Shown here piece by piece: positions 53,691-63,076 of a DNA stretch of 64,000 bases; position 1 is the stretch's first letter; each line of letters opens with the position of its first letter. The stretch is from an uncultured Sediminibacterium sp. (GTDB lineage Bacteria > Bacteroidota > Bacteroidia > Chitinophagales > Chitinophagaceae), in assembly GCF_946481145.1 (NCBI RefSeq), contig NZ_CAMLMJ010000012.1, forward strand, positions 1 to 64,000. Direction: 5' to 3'. The notes under the pieces are model-generated. The model made no database searches and was not told the origin of the DNA. It saw only the letters and a program-made list of their open reading frames with translations. The position numbers were made by a program, and so were the translations under genes.

Positions 53691-53748
53691 AGGGTTAACT
53701 ATTTCCATATCATACCTTGGGTCTTTTGACTGTTTTACCTAAAACAGT
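53638..53748 (+). promoter_or_regulatory. thr attenuator structures, with terminator-like hairpin at 53729-53748
   Basis: Three hairpins can be read: AAACAGT/ACTGTTT at 53638-53654, AACCC/GGGTT at 53681-53696, and ACTGTTTT/AAAACAGT at 53729-53748. The last is followed by ATTTTC, TTTTTTC and ATTTTC runs. The first and third share the same arm sequence, so each ACTGTTT can pair with either AAACAGT, giving mutually exclusive folds. Confidence 0.7.
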
Positions 53749-53783
53749 TCTGTCATTTTCTTTTTTCATTTTCAAAATATTTT

Positions 53784-56228
53784 ATGAAGGTTCTCAAATT
53801 TGGCGGTAGCTCAGTAGCAAATGCAGCGAATATTGAAAAAGTAATCAATATAGTATTTGATCAATCTGCAACAGAGAAAAAACTGGTGGTAGTTTCAGCA
53901 TTGGGTGGAGTTACAGATAAACTGTTACAACTTGCAGCTCTGGCATCGGTTGCCGATGAGGGGTATAAAAAGGTTCTGGAAGAAATAGAACAAAAACACC
54001 TTGAATTGGTAAGGGCATTGCTGCCGATACAACAACAAAGTGCTACATTAAGTCTTGTAAAACAACAATTAAACGACCTGGAAAGTGTTTGTGATGGTGT
54101 TTATCTCCTGAAAGAATTATCACTCCGTACACAAGATAAAATTGTAGGATATGGCGAGCTTCTATCTTCACTGATTATTGCTGCGAAATTTCAAACACTT
54201 GGTAATCAGCAGTTGTGGGTTGATTCAAGAAACCTCATCGTAACAAATTCAAATCATTCAAGTGCCTTGGTTGATTTCACCATCACTAACGAAAGAATTG
54301 TTTCCTGGTTTAAAGCAAATGAATCAAATTATTATATAGCGCCAGGTTTTATTGCAGCAAACCTTGCTGGACATACTACCACATTAGGTAGAGGCGGTTC
54401 TGATTACACAGCCGCTATTTATGCAGGGGCACTTGATGCTTCAACACTGGAAATTTGGACAGATGTAAGTGGTATGATGACTGCGGATCCCCGTATGGTT
54501 TCGAATGCAAAACCTATTGCCCAGATCTCTTATCAGGAAGCAATGGAGTTATCTCATTTCGGCGCAAAGATTATTTATCCGCCAACGATTCAACCTGTTA
54601 TGCTGAAGAATATTCCTGTCTGGGTAAAAAATACTTTTGAACCGGAAGCACATGGTACATTAATAGAAAGCCGTTCATCTTCTACAGGGGAATTTATCCG
54701 GGGTATATCAAGCATAACAAGTATTAGTCTTTTAAGTTTGGAAGGTAGCGGCATGGTAGGAATACCCGGTTTTTCAAAACGATTGTTTGAATCACTTGCG
54801 AATGAACAAATCAATGTAATCCTTATTACACAAAGTTCATCTGAGCATTCTATTTGTGTGGGTATTAATGAGGCGGATACCTTAAAAGCAAAAAGAGCAA
54901 TCGACAACGCTTTTAGTTTTGAAATACAGACAGGGAAAGTAGATCCTTTAATCGTTGAAACCAATCTTGCTATTGTGGCACTCGTGGGCGAACAAATGAA
55001 AAGTCATCCGGGTGTAAGTGGAAAAATGTTTGGCTCACTTGGGCGTAACGGTATTAATATTCGTGCTATAGCACAGGGCTCATCAGAAAAAAATATATCT
55101 GCAGTAATAGCCACGAAAGATGTTCGTAAAGCTATCAATGTATTGCATGAAGCATTTTTTGAAACCAGTTATAAACAACTCAATGTATTCATAGCTGGTG
55201 CCGGTAATGTTGGAAGCAAGCTGCTTAACCAAATAATGCAGCAACAAGAGGTGTTAAAGGAGCAACTGAACTTACAGTTGCGGGTTGTTGGGATAGCTAA
55301 TAGTAAAAAAGCCCTGTTTGCAGAACAGGGTATTGAGTTGAATCAATGGCAATCATTATTAAATGACGCGCCTGCTTCTACCATTATGGATTTTGTGCAG
55401 CAGATAAAGGATAAAAATTTAAGGAACAGTGTGTTTGTAGATGTTACTGCAAATGAATCGGTAGCTAGCGTATATGGCAATCTGTTAGAGAAAAGTATTT
55501 CCGTAGTTGCTTGTAATAAAATAGCCTGCTCTTCAGATTATGCAGCCTACAAAAGACTGAAGTCATTGGCACGTGAATACAATTCACTTTTCCTGTTTGA
55601 AACAAATGTAGGTGCAGGATTACCTGTTATTGGCACACTGAATGATTTATTAAGGAGCGGTGATAAAATTAATAAGATCAAAGCGGTTTTATCCGGAACA
55701 TTAAACTATGTTTTTAACCATTACGATGGCACAAAACCATTTGCAGAAATCGTTCGACAGGCACAGACCGAAGGATATACTGAACCAGATCCGCGTCTTG
55801 ATTTAGGCGGAACAGATGTAATGCGTAAAATAATGATACTTGCGCGAGAAGCTGGACAGGTTCTGGAAATGGATCAAATTAATAATGAGTACTTCCTACC
55901 AGCGTCATGTTTTGAAGGATCAGTTGAAGATTTTTATGCAGAGATGGCCAATCAGGAAATGCATTTTAAAACATTATTTGAAAAAGCTTCAGCAGAAAAT
56001 GCCAAGTTGAAATTTGTGGCAACTTATGAAAATGGCAGAGCGGGTGTAGGACTTGAGCATATTCCGCCAACATCTGATTTTTATCACTTGTATGGGAAAG
56101 ATAACCTGGTATTGTTTTACACTGACCGCTATCCTGAACAGCCTTTGGTAATTAAAGGTGCTGGTGCGGGTGCCGATGTAACTGCATCTGGGGTTTTCGC
56201 AGACATTATTCGTGTAGCAAGAATATAA
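53784..56228 (+). CDS. thrA: bifunctional aspartate kinase / homoserine dehydrogenase
   Basis: An 814-residue fusion that catalyses two steps of the aspartate pathway. The N-terminal aspartokinase (about 1-295) begins VLKFGGSSVANAANI, with GRGGSDYTAAIYAGAL (about 206-221). Two ACT domains (about 315-455) follow, for feedback by threonine. The homoserine dehydrogenase (about 465-814) starts with FIAGAGNVGSKLL and has the catalytic-region segments SGTLNYVFNHYDG, TEGYTEPDPRLDLGGTDVMRK and GAGAGADVTASGVFADIIR. All parts are full length. It is the first gene of thrA-thrB-thrC, the same order as in E. coli. The asd gene is absent from this window. Confidence 0.96.
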   Translation: MKVLKFGGSSVANAANIEKVINIVFDQSATEKKLVVVSALGGVTDKLLQLAALASVADEGYKKVLEEIEQKHLELVRALLPIQQQSATLSLVKQQLNDLESVCDGVYLLKELSLRTQDKIVGYGELLSSLIIAAKFQTLGNQQLWVDSRNLIVTNSNHSSALVDFTITNERIVSWFKANESNYYIAPGFIAANLAGHTTTLGRGGSDYTAAIYAGALDASTLEIWTDVSGMMTADPRMVSNAKPIAQISYQEAMELSHFGAKIIYPPTIQPVMLKNIPVWVKNTFEPEAHGTLIESRSSSTGEFIRGISSITSISLLSLEGSGMVGIPGFSKRLFESLANEQINVILITQSSSEHSICVGINEADTLKAKRAIDNAFSFEIQTGKVDPLIVETNLAIVALVGEQMKSHPGVSGKMFGSLGRNGINIRAIAQGSSEKNISAVIATKDVRKAINVLHEAFFETSYKQLNVFIAGAGNVGSKLLNQIMQQQEVLKEQLNLQLRVVGIANSKKALFAEQGIELNQWQSLLNDAPASTIMDFVQQIKDKNLRNSVFVDVTANESVASVYGNLLEKSISVVACNKIACSSDYAAYKRLKSLAREYNSLFLFETNVGAGLPVIGTLNDLLRSGDKINKIKAVLSGTLNYVFNHYDGTKPFAEIVRQAQTEGYTEPDPRLDLGGTDVMRKIMILAREAGQVLEMDQINNEYFLPASCFEGSVEDFYAEMANQEMHFKTLFEKASAENAKLKFVATYENGRAGVGLEHIPPTSDFYHLYGKDNLVLFYTDRYPEQPLVIKGAGAGADVTASGVFADIIRVARI

Positions 56229-56231
56229 TTT

Positions 56232-57164
56232 ATGCAAGTAGGAAAACAAATAAAAGTACATGCTCCGGCAACTGTAGCCAATATGGTATGCGGTTTTGAT
56301 ATCCTGGGTTTTGCAGTGAAAGAACCATATGACGAAATGTGGCTAAGTCTAAAAGAAGAGCCCGGGATTACTATTATCAATAAAGATCCATTCGGTTTAC
56401 CAGTACATCCCGATAAAAATGTAGCAGGAGTTGCCTTACAGGCTATGTTGTCAGTTTTAAATGTTTCGGTTGGCTTTGAATTAGTGATAAACAAACACAT
56501 TAAACCCGGTAGTGGCGTTGGATCAAGTGCAGCAAGTTCAGCAGGGGCAGTAGTTGCCGCGAATGCTTTGCTAGATAATATGTTTACCAAAGAAGACCTG
56601 GTAAGATTTGCCATGCACGGTGAAAAACTGGCTTCCGGAGTAAAGCACGCCGATAATATTGCACCTTGTATTTATGGAGGTGTAACCCTGGTTAGGTCAA
56701 TTCATCCGCTTGATATTATACCACTTACTTCCCCTCCTTTATATATCACTATTGTACATCCGCAGATCGAAGTACGCACTGCCGATGCGAGAAGTATTCT
56801 AAAAAAACAAGTGTACCTGAAAGATGCAATTAAACAATGGGGAAATATAGCAGGGTTGGTAGCTGGATTATTACAGAGCGATTACTCTTTGATAGGACGT
56901 TCGCTGGAAGATGTATTGATAGAACCCGTAAGAAGTATACTTATTCCCGGCTTTGATAATATAAAACGGAAGAGTAAAGAAGCTGGCGCATTGGGTGGCG
57001 GTATATCCGGATCCGGCCCATCAATATTTATGCTAAGCGAAGCGGAATCAACCGCCCATCAGATTGCAGAACTGATGCAGGACGAATACCGGCTATTAGA
57101 CCTGGATAATCATACTTACGTAACAACACTAAATACTACCGGAGTAGAAATGGTGAATTTATAA
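56232..57164 (+). CDS. thrB: homoserine kinase
   Basis: A 310-residue GHMP kinase that phosphorylates homoserine. Motifs: VHAPATVANMVCGFDILGFA (about 8-27), the ATP-binding loop PGSGVGSSAASSAGAVVAANALL (about 91-113) and the C-terminal GALGGGISGSGPSIFML (about 253-269). Length is typical. It starts 3 bases after thrA and precedes thrC by 12 bases, so the operon is tight. Confidence 0.96.
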   Translation: MQVGKQIKVHAPATVANMVCGFDILGFAVKEPYDEMWLSLKEEPGITIINKDPFGLPVHPDKNVAGVALQAMLSVLNVSVGFELVINKHIKPGSGVGSSAASSAGAVVAANALLDNMFTKEDLVRFAMHGEKLASGVKHADNIAPCIYGGVTLVRSIHPLDIIPLTSPPLYITIVHPQIEVRTADARSILKKQVYLKDAIKQWGNIAGLVAGLLQSDYSLIGRSLEDVLIEPVRSILIPGFDNIKRKSKEAGALGGGISGSGPSIFMLSEAESTAHQIAELMQDEYRLLDLDNHTYVTTLNTTGVEMVNL

Positions 57165-57176
57165 AAGAGAATATGT

Positions 57177-58469
57177 ATGCGTTATTATAGTTTAAACAAA
57201 CAATCAAAAGATGTTGATTTTAGAACTGCTACCATCCAGGGGCAGGCACCTGATAAAGGACTCTATTTTCCTGCAGAACTACCAAAGCTGTCGCCATCGT
57301 TTATTGCAGCTTTGCCTGATTTGGACCGGGAAGAACTGGCTTATGAAGTGATGAAGCCTTATGTGGGAGAAAATATTCCTGCTAATGAACTGTATTCGAT
57401 CATTAAAGAAACAATCGACTTTCCATTTCCACTGGTTCAATTGAATGAAACATATTATTCGCTTGAACTATTCCATGGACCTACACTGGCATTTAAAGAT
57501 GTTGGGGCAAGGTTTATGAGTAGATGTCTTGGTTATTTTTCAAAAGACAGACAAACAAAAACTACGGTACTTGTAGCAACTTCCGGTGATACTGGCGGAG
57601 CGGTTGCAAATGGGTTTCTTGGTGTGGAAGGAGTAGAAGTGGTTATTCTATACCCATCCGGTAAAGTTAGCAATGTGCAGGAATTACAACTAACTACCTG
57701 CGGCCAAAATATTACGGCCTTAGAAGTTCAGGGAAGCTTTGATGACTGCCAGGCCATGGTAAAAGAGGCATTTATGGATTCAACGCTTCAAACCAGCTTA
57801 AGTCTTACCTCAGCAAACTCTATTAATGTTGCACGCTGGCTTCCGCAACAACTGTATTATTTCTTTGCCCTGCAACAGTGGAAGGATAAATATACCCCCC
57901 CTGTTATAGCCGTTCCCAGTGGAAATTTTGGCAATATCTGTGCAGGCTTATTAGCCCGTTATTCAGGATTGCCGGTTAATAAATTTATTGCAGCTTGTAA
58001 TATTAATGATACGGTTACTCCATACCTTGAAACAGGTGTATTTAAACCTAAGGCTGCTATTCAAACTATTTCAAATGCAATGGATGTGGGTAATCCAAGC
58101 AACCTGAGCAGGATTATTGAACTATTCAAGCAGGAGGGTATAGCCATTCAGGACATAGTACAAACAGCCTGTGTTACGGATGCAGCAACCATGACTTGTA
58201 TGCTGGATGTATATAAAGATTATGGTTATACCCTTGACCCGCACGGTGCTGTTGCTTTTGCAGCGTTACAAAAATTATTGAAACCTGGTGAAAAAGGGAT
58301 ATTCCTTGAAACTGCGCATCCTGTAAAATTTCCTGATACGGTCACCAGGACTATCGGCAAATCACCGGAACAGCCTGCCGCGATAGAACCACTGTTTAAA
58401 AAGGAGAAAAAAAGTATTCTAATGCATGCATCATTTCATGCCTTAAAAGATTGGTTGACGGACAGATAA
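57177..58469 (+). CDS. thrC: threonine synthase
   Basis: A 430-residue PLP enzyme that converts O-phosphohomoserine to threonine. The PLP lysine lies in FHGPTLAFKDVGARFM (about 99-114), and the phosphate-binding and substrate loops are ATSGDTGGAVANGF (about 137-150) and SANSINVARWLPQ (about 212-224). Its sequence resembles the E. coli-type enzyme. It ends the thr operon; the next gene converges 3 bases away with no clear terminator. Confidence 0.96.
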   Translation: MRYYSLNKQSKDVDFRTATIQGQAPDKGLYFPAELPKLSPSFIAALPDLDREELAYEVMKPYVGENIPANELYSIIKETIDFPFPLVQLNETYYSLELFHGPTLAFKDVGARFMSRCLGYFSKDRQTKTTVLVATSGDTGGAVANGFLGVEGVEVVILYPSGKVSNVQELQLTTCGQNITALEVQGSFDDCQAMVKEAFMDSTLQTSLSLTSANSINVARWLPQQLYYFFALQQWKDKYTPPVIAVPSGNFGNICAGLLARYSGLPVNKFIAACNINDTVTPYLETGVFKPKAAIQTISNAMDVGNPSNLSRIIELFKQEGIAIQDIVQTACVTDAATMTCMLDVYKDYGYTLDPHGAVAFAALQKLLKPGEKGIFLETAHPVKFPDTVTRTIGKSPEQPAAIEPLFKKEKKSILMHASFHALKDWLTDR

Positions 58470-58472
58470 AAA

Positions 58473-60515
58473 TTAGTGATGCTTTGCGTTGAAGTAAACA
58501 ATGAAAGTGCTTCCTTTATCAACGTCACTTTCAACTGTAATGGACCCACCCATGGCTTCAACCTGTGTTTTTGTAATAAAAAGGCCAACTCCTTTGGCTT
58601 CTTCGTGACGATGGAATGTTTTATTAAGACCAAATAATTTGTCACTATGTCTGTTGAGATCAATACCAAGCCCATTGTCTTTAAACCTGAGTATCAGTAT
58701 GCCGTTTTCAAAGAGTGTTTCAGCAAATATTACAGGAGTACGCTGTGGCGATCTGTATTTAAGTGAATTAGACAGAAGGTTTTGCAAAATACTTTCCAGA
58801 TAAAGTCTCGGATATTCAATGGCCGGAGCTTTGGTAAAATTGTAACTCACCACAGCTTCTGTTTCCATGATCTTCCCGATCATACTATCCCGTACTTTTT
58901 TAAATATATCTTCAAACAGTAATGATTCCCTTTTTCTGCCTGTGTCTTCCTGTATTTTTAAGGCATCAACCAACTCATTCAATGTGGCGGAAAGATTATG
59001 GATAACCGTTTCGAATTTTTCGAATAAAATTGCCCTTTCTTCTTCTGTCTGGCTTTCTTTATACAACCATAATAATGAGTTAAGGTTGCTTACGGGAGAG
59101 CGTAAGTTGTGTGATGTGATATGAGCGAAATTCAGCAATTGCTGGTTTTTTTGCTGTAATTGAAAAGATAGTATTTCCTGATCTGTTCTTGATTTTCTTA
59201 TATCAGAAAAATCAGTAGCCATACCACAAATTGCGAAAACCTCATTGTTTTCATCAAATAAAGGGAATTTGTTAATCAGGAGTGTCTTTGAACTTCCGTT
59301 AAATACTGCAGTTGTTTCAGCCGTTTGCGATTCCTTTGAAGCTATAATGGCTGATTCGTTGCTGACCAGTTTGGAGGCAAAGTCTTCCGGAAAAATTTCA
59401 AAGGATGTTTTACCAATGATCTCATTAATTTGCATATCAAAATCTTCAGCAAAACGTTTGTTGACCAGTAAATATATTCCTTTGATATCCTTAACAAAAA
59501 TTGCAGCATCTGCATTATTAATAATACCTTTTAGGAGTTGCTCACTTTTCCATAGTTCATTCTTACTATCCTGGAGTGCATTTACTGACTCGTGAAGCTC
59601 GTCGGTCCTTTTTTGTACAATCAGCTCAAGATTTTTATTAAGATCAGATATCTGGTCTTCCGCTATGTTTTTTTTGATATTGATTTTATTAAGCTGTTTT
59701 GCAGATAGTGCAATGCTTATTAATCCTATAAGAATAAATACTGTGGTTAATGATATGAAGCCAAGTTCTACGCTTAGAATACCCTTTTGAAATAAATATA
59801 CCCTGAGTGCACTGATTAATATTACCGTGATGGTTAAGGCGGGAAATAATTGGCGGGCCATGATATTTCCAACCCCATTTCCTGTAAATAAACCGGTGAA
59901 CCCTAATTTTTCATTCCATAGCGAAGCAGCAATTGAGCTTATAAAGAATATAAGCGCTGTGTGAAAAGACATTGTTTTTAGGGTTGGTATTTCACTAAAC
60001 ACAGGAACTTTTAAAAGAAACCCAATGATCACAAGGGAGGATATCAATGTAATTGTATGAAAGCAATATTGGGCGAATTTTCTCAATGACTCTCGATGTG
60101 ACTTCATTATTAAAAAACCGATCCCAAAAAGTATAAAAGAAAATGAAGCACCATGCGCCATTCGTCCGGGTGGATAATTAGTTGTTCTGGTGATAAAATT
60201 ATCTTTTACAAAAAATTCGTCGATGCCCAGATCGGCAGCTATAAAAACTTGTAACAGGGTTGTAAACCCTGTTAATATTAATATAAGACTGAATACAAGT
60301 TTGAGTGTATGCCATTTTTCAACTGTAATAGCAATTAATATAATATTCGTAAGTATGAATAGTAAAGCTGCATTAAATTTCATTTCCTGATGTCCGGGCA
60401 AAAAGCTGGTAAGGGTTGGAATGCGCAGAAACCAGCCTAAAGCTACGATGGTGCTTAGTATAAGACCAAGAACTGCTGCCAACCTGATATACTTTTTTTT
60501 GTCGGCTAAATTCAT
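58473..60515 (-). CDS. membrane-bound PAS sensor histidine kinase
   Basis: A 680-residue kinase. The N-terminal half has about eight transmembrane segments between residues 10 and 272, resembling a membrane sensor module of unknown ligand. A coiled coil (about 280-325) links it to a PAS domain (about 325-440) and to the kinase core: HITSHNLRSPVSNLNS (His469), LQNLLSNSLKYR (N box), DNGLGIDL and GVGLFITKTQVEAMGGSI. The HNLRSP box is typical of Bacteroidota. No response regulator lies next to it, so it is an orphan kinase. It converges with thrC. Confidence 0.9.
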   Translation of the reverse strand: MNLADKKKYIRLAAVLGLILSTIVALGWFLRIPTLTSFLPGHQEMKFNAALLFILTNIILIAITVEKWHTLKLVFSLILILTGFTTLLQVFIAADLGIDEFFVKDNFITRTTNYPPGRMAHGASFSFILFGIGFLIMKSHRESLRKFAQYCFHTITLISSLVIIGFLLKVPVFSEIPTLKTMSFHTALIFFISSIAASLWNEKLGFTGLFTGNGVGNIMARQLFPALTITVILISALRVYLFQKGILSVELGFISLTTVFILIGLISIALSAKQLNKINIKKNIAEDQISDLNKNLELIVQKRTDELHESVNALQDSKNELWKSEQLLKGIINNADAAIFVKDIKGIYLLVNKRFAEDFDMQINEIIGKTSFEIFPEDFASKLVSNESAIIASKESQTAETTAVFNGSSKTLLINKFPLFDENNEVFAICGMATDFSDIRKSRTDQEILSFQLQQKNQQLLNFAHITSHNLRSPVSNLNSLLWLYKESQTEEERAILFEKFETVIHNLSATLNELVDALKIQEDTGRKRESLLFEDIFKKVRDSMIGKIMETEAVVSYNFTKAPAIEYPRLYLESILQNLLSNSLKYRSPQRTPVIFAETLFENGILILRFKDNGLGIDLNRHSDKLFGLNKTFHRHEEAKGVGLFITKTQVEAMGGSITVESDVDKGSTFIVYFNAKHH

Positions 60516-60704
60516 GAGAGAGAAAGCGTTTGTAAAGTGATTTTAAAGGTAAAGTAATAAAAGTATTGCAAGAATTTTAATCTGTTATGGCCTCACCTTG
60601 CCCATTAATAAGCCAACAGATCATTTTCAGCAAGATTTGTAAGGATAATATTTAAGTCCCGTCCATTAGTTTTTACCATCATCAAGAAATTAAAAGTAAA
60701 TTAT

Positions 60705-61190
60705 ATGAAGCCGTTTAGCATGAAGCTTAAATATGCATTAATAATTACCGGCCTATTTAGTATAGGAATTCTATTTGGTCAGGATCAAGCTGTTAGAACA
60801 AAAAACTTTAATCTGTCGGGTCAGGGAATTGCCATTGAAGGATATGATCCGGTGTCATATTTTTTAGAAAAAAAACCTGTAAAAGGGAAAAAAGAACTGG
60901 CTGTATATTACCAGGGGGTTAGCTATTGGTTTAGTACTCCTGAACACAAGGCTTTATTTCTTAAAAATCCAACTACTTATGAGCCGGCTTATGGAGGTTG
61001 GTGTGCTTATGCGATGGGTGCAAAGGGTGAAAAGGTAAGTATTGATCCCGAAACGTATAAAATAGTTAATAATAAGCTTTACCTCTTTTATAACCGTTTT
61101 TTTAATAATACCCTGAAAGAGTGGAATAAAGATGAAACTAACCTCAAATCAAAAGCTGATCAATCCTGGAATAAAATCATTCAACAATAA
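60705..61190 (+). CDS. exported YHS domain protein
   Basis: A 161-residue protein with a signal peptide (about 6-25, ending LFGQ). The rest is a YHS-type domain: IAIEGYDPVSYFLEKKPVKGKKELAVYYQGVSYWFSTPEHKALFLKNPTTYEPAYGGWCAYAM (about 46-107). YHS domains are found in metal-linked proteins; one Cys (in YGGWCAYAM) is present, but a metal role is not proven. It is followed after 3 bases by a DoxX gene, a common pairing in Bacteroidota. Confidence 0.88.
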   Translation: MKPFSMKLKYALIITGLFSIGILFGQDQAVRTKNFNLSGQGIAIEGYDPVSYFLEKKPVKGKKELAVYYQGVSYWFSTPEHKALFLKNPTTYEPAYGGWCAYAMGAKGEKVSIDPETYKIVNNKLYLFYNRFFNNTLKEWNKDETNLKSKADQSWNKIIQQ

Positions 61191-61193
61191 TTT

Positions 61194-61601
61194 ATGCAAC
61201 CAAAACTACAAACAATTTTACAGTGGGTTCTAAGGTTTATTGCCGCCATTATAATGCTGCAAACCTTATATTTTAAATTTTCTGGTGCTGAAGAATCGGT
61301 TTATATATTTACCCAAATGGGTATAGAACCTTGGGGAAGATATGTTACTGGTATTGCGGAACTTATTGCCTCTATCTTAATTTTATACAAACCACTTACC
61401 GCATTTGGGTCACTTATGGCAGTGGGCATTATGAGTGGAGCATTGGTTTCTCATATTTTAGTACTGGGAGTAGTGGTAAAGAATGATAATGGCTTGTTAT
61501 TTTCCTATGCCCTGATTGTTTGGCTTGCCTCAGTAATACTTGCCTGGTTAAACAGGGCTCAACTAGTCGATTTTCTTAAAAAATTTAAAAAAGGCAATTG
61601 A
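61194..61601 (+). CDS. DoxX family membrane protein
   Basis: A 135-residue protein with four transmembrane segments (about 9-28, 48-68, 72-92, 102-122). LRFIAAIIMLQTLYFKFSGAEESVYIFTQMGIEPWGRYVTGIAELIASILILY matches DoxX/DoxD-like proteins, linked to thiosulfate:quinone oxidoreductase subunits or general redox membrane proteins. The substrate is unknown. It lies 3 bases after the YHS gene, likely one transcript. Confidence 0.85.
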   Translation: MQPKLQTILQWVLRFIAAIIMLQTLYFKFSGAEESVYIFTQMGIEPWGRYVTGIAELIASILILYKPLTAFGSLMAVGIMSGALVSHILVLGVVVKNDNGLLFSYALIVWLASVILAWLNRAQLVDFLKKFKKGN

Positions 61602-61660
61602 TTTACTTTATATTGCTATAGCAGGTATCATTAAAGTGTCGGCAGGATTTGAACTTTAGT

Positions 61661-61733
61661 CGGTGAAAATAGGCGCTTCAATAGAAAATTGCCTGGAAAA
61701 TAGGGTTTTCATAAAAGAACACTATTTTCACCG
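61661..61733. repeat. 12-bp inverted repeat in the doxX/DinB gap
   Basis: CGGTGAAAATAG (61661-61672) and CTATTTTCACCG (61722-61733) are exact inverted copies with a 49-base spacer. Possible regulatory structure; nothing else is seen between 61602 and 61850. Confidence 0.5.
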
Positions 61734-61850
61734 GAAAGATGATAAATACAGCAGGCAAAACCTAGTTGTATAAGAAATCGTATCTAACTTATAAACAGTT
61801 GAAAGAAAAAAACTGATTCTACCAATTTTAAAAAGATAGAACCCGTTAAT

Positions 61851-62351
61851 ATGCAAATTGCCTACGCTATTAAAAATGTATTTGTTCAGTTACATGAAAC
61901 ATTAGATAAGTTAACCCCTGAGCAATATACTGCCTGCAGTAAATCTCTTTTTAATGCTACTATTGGACAGCATGTAAGGCATATTGTAGAGCTTTTTCAA
62001 TGTCTTGAATCAGGGTATGAAACAGGCCTGGTTAATTATGAAAAAAGGAAGAGAGATAAAGCCATTGAAACTGACAAAGATCTGGCCATCTCATTATTGC
62101 ACCAGATCAGTAACAATCTTATACGTGCTGATAAACCCATTCAACTCGAAATGAGTTATGATGATGTGTCGAATGAAACAATCAATGTAGAAAGTAACTA
62201 TTATCGGGAAGTTGTTTATAACCTGGAACACACTGTGCATCATATGGCCCTGATCAGGGTAGGTGTTGGTGAATTATCAGATATTATCCTTCCTGAAGGC
62301 TTTGGTGTAGCCACTTCTACTATTAAACATAGGGAAGCATGTGCACAGTAA
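61851..62351 (+). CDS. DinB-like (YfiT/DinB superfamily) protein
   Basis: A 166-residue four-helix protein of the DinB/YfiT superfamily. Three metal-binding His are in GQHVRHIVEL (about 43-52) and EHTVHHMALIRVG (about 126-138). Family members include thiol-dependent transferases such as bacillithiol transferases; the substrate here is unknown. The end overlaps the start of the NRDE gene by 13 bases in another frame, so the two are coupled. Confidence 0.86.
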   Translation: MQIAYAIKNVFVQLHETLDKLTPEQYTACSKSLFNATIGQHVRHIVELFQCLESGYETGLVNYEKRKRDKAIETDKDLAISLLHQISNNLIRADKPIQLEMSYDDVSNETINVESNYYREVVYNLEHTVHHMALIRVGVGELSDIILPEGFGVATSTIKHREACAQ

Positions 62352-63067
62352 CCTATATCCCGCTCCAAAATAAAGTACTACTTACCTCTAATCGCGATGA
62401 AAAAGGAACACGCGAGAAGGCCATTCAACCTGGCATTACCAGTTATGGCAACAAAAAACTTCTTTTCCCAAAAGATGCTCAGGCAGGTGGTACCTGGATA
62501 GCGGCATCTGATGCCGGATCGATCATGGTATTGTTAAACGGTGGTTTTATTAAACATGAACCTGCTGCACAATACAGGAAAAGCAGAGGCCTGATATTCC
62601 TCGACATTTTAACGGAAGAGAAAGCGATTCCCGCCTTTAAAAAAATACATTTATTAGGTATTGAACCATTTACACTGGTAATTTGGGAGGACGATAAACT
62701 ATTTGAATGCAGGTGGAGCGGCGAGGAAAAATATATCCGGGAAATGGATGCAACAAAACCCCATATCTGGTCGTCGGTAACATTATATACATCTGATATC
62801 ATACATAAAAGAGAACAGTGGTTCAATGAATGGTTAACACAATTTCCGCAACCAACTGTTTCAGATATTCTTTCATTTCACCTATTTGGCGGAGAAGGAG
62901 ATAAAGAGAATGATATTCGAATGAACCGGAATAATACCATGTTTACGGTAAGTGTAACAAGTGTTGAGTGTAATCGAAATAAGGCAGTAATGCATTATGA
63001 AGACCTTGTTAGCCAACAAAAAACGGAAGCTTCAATTGCATTTGTTCAGGAACAACCGGTAGCCTAA
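62339..63067 (+). CDS. NRDE/TANGO2 family protein
   Basis: A 242-residue protein whose N-terminal MCTVTYIPLQNKVLLTSNRDEKGTREKAIQPG is diagnostic for the NRDE (TANGO2-like) family. Cys2 may become the N-terminal catalytic nucleophile, as in related Ntn-hydrolases (family inference). The function in bacteria is unknown. It starts inside the DinB gene and is followed after 9 bases by an ATP-grasp gene, forming a three-gene group. Confidence 0.9.
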   Translation: MCTVTYIPLQNKVLLTSNRDEKGTREKAIQPGITSYGNKKLLFPKDAQAGGTWIAASDAGSIMVLLNGGFIKHEPAAQYRKSRGLIFLDILTEEKAIPAFKKIHLLGIEPFTLVIWEDDKLFECRWSGEEKYIREMDATKPHIWSSVTLYTSDIIHKREQWFNEWLTQFPQPTVSDILSFHLFGGEGDKENDIRMNRNNTMFTVSVTSVECNRNKAVMHYEDLVSQQKTEASIAFVQEQPVA

Positions 63068-63076
63068 CTTTCCCTC

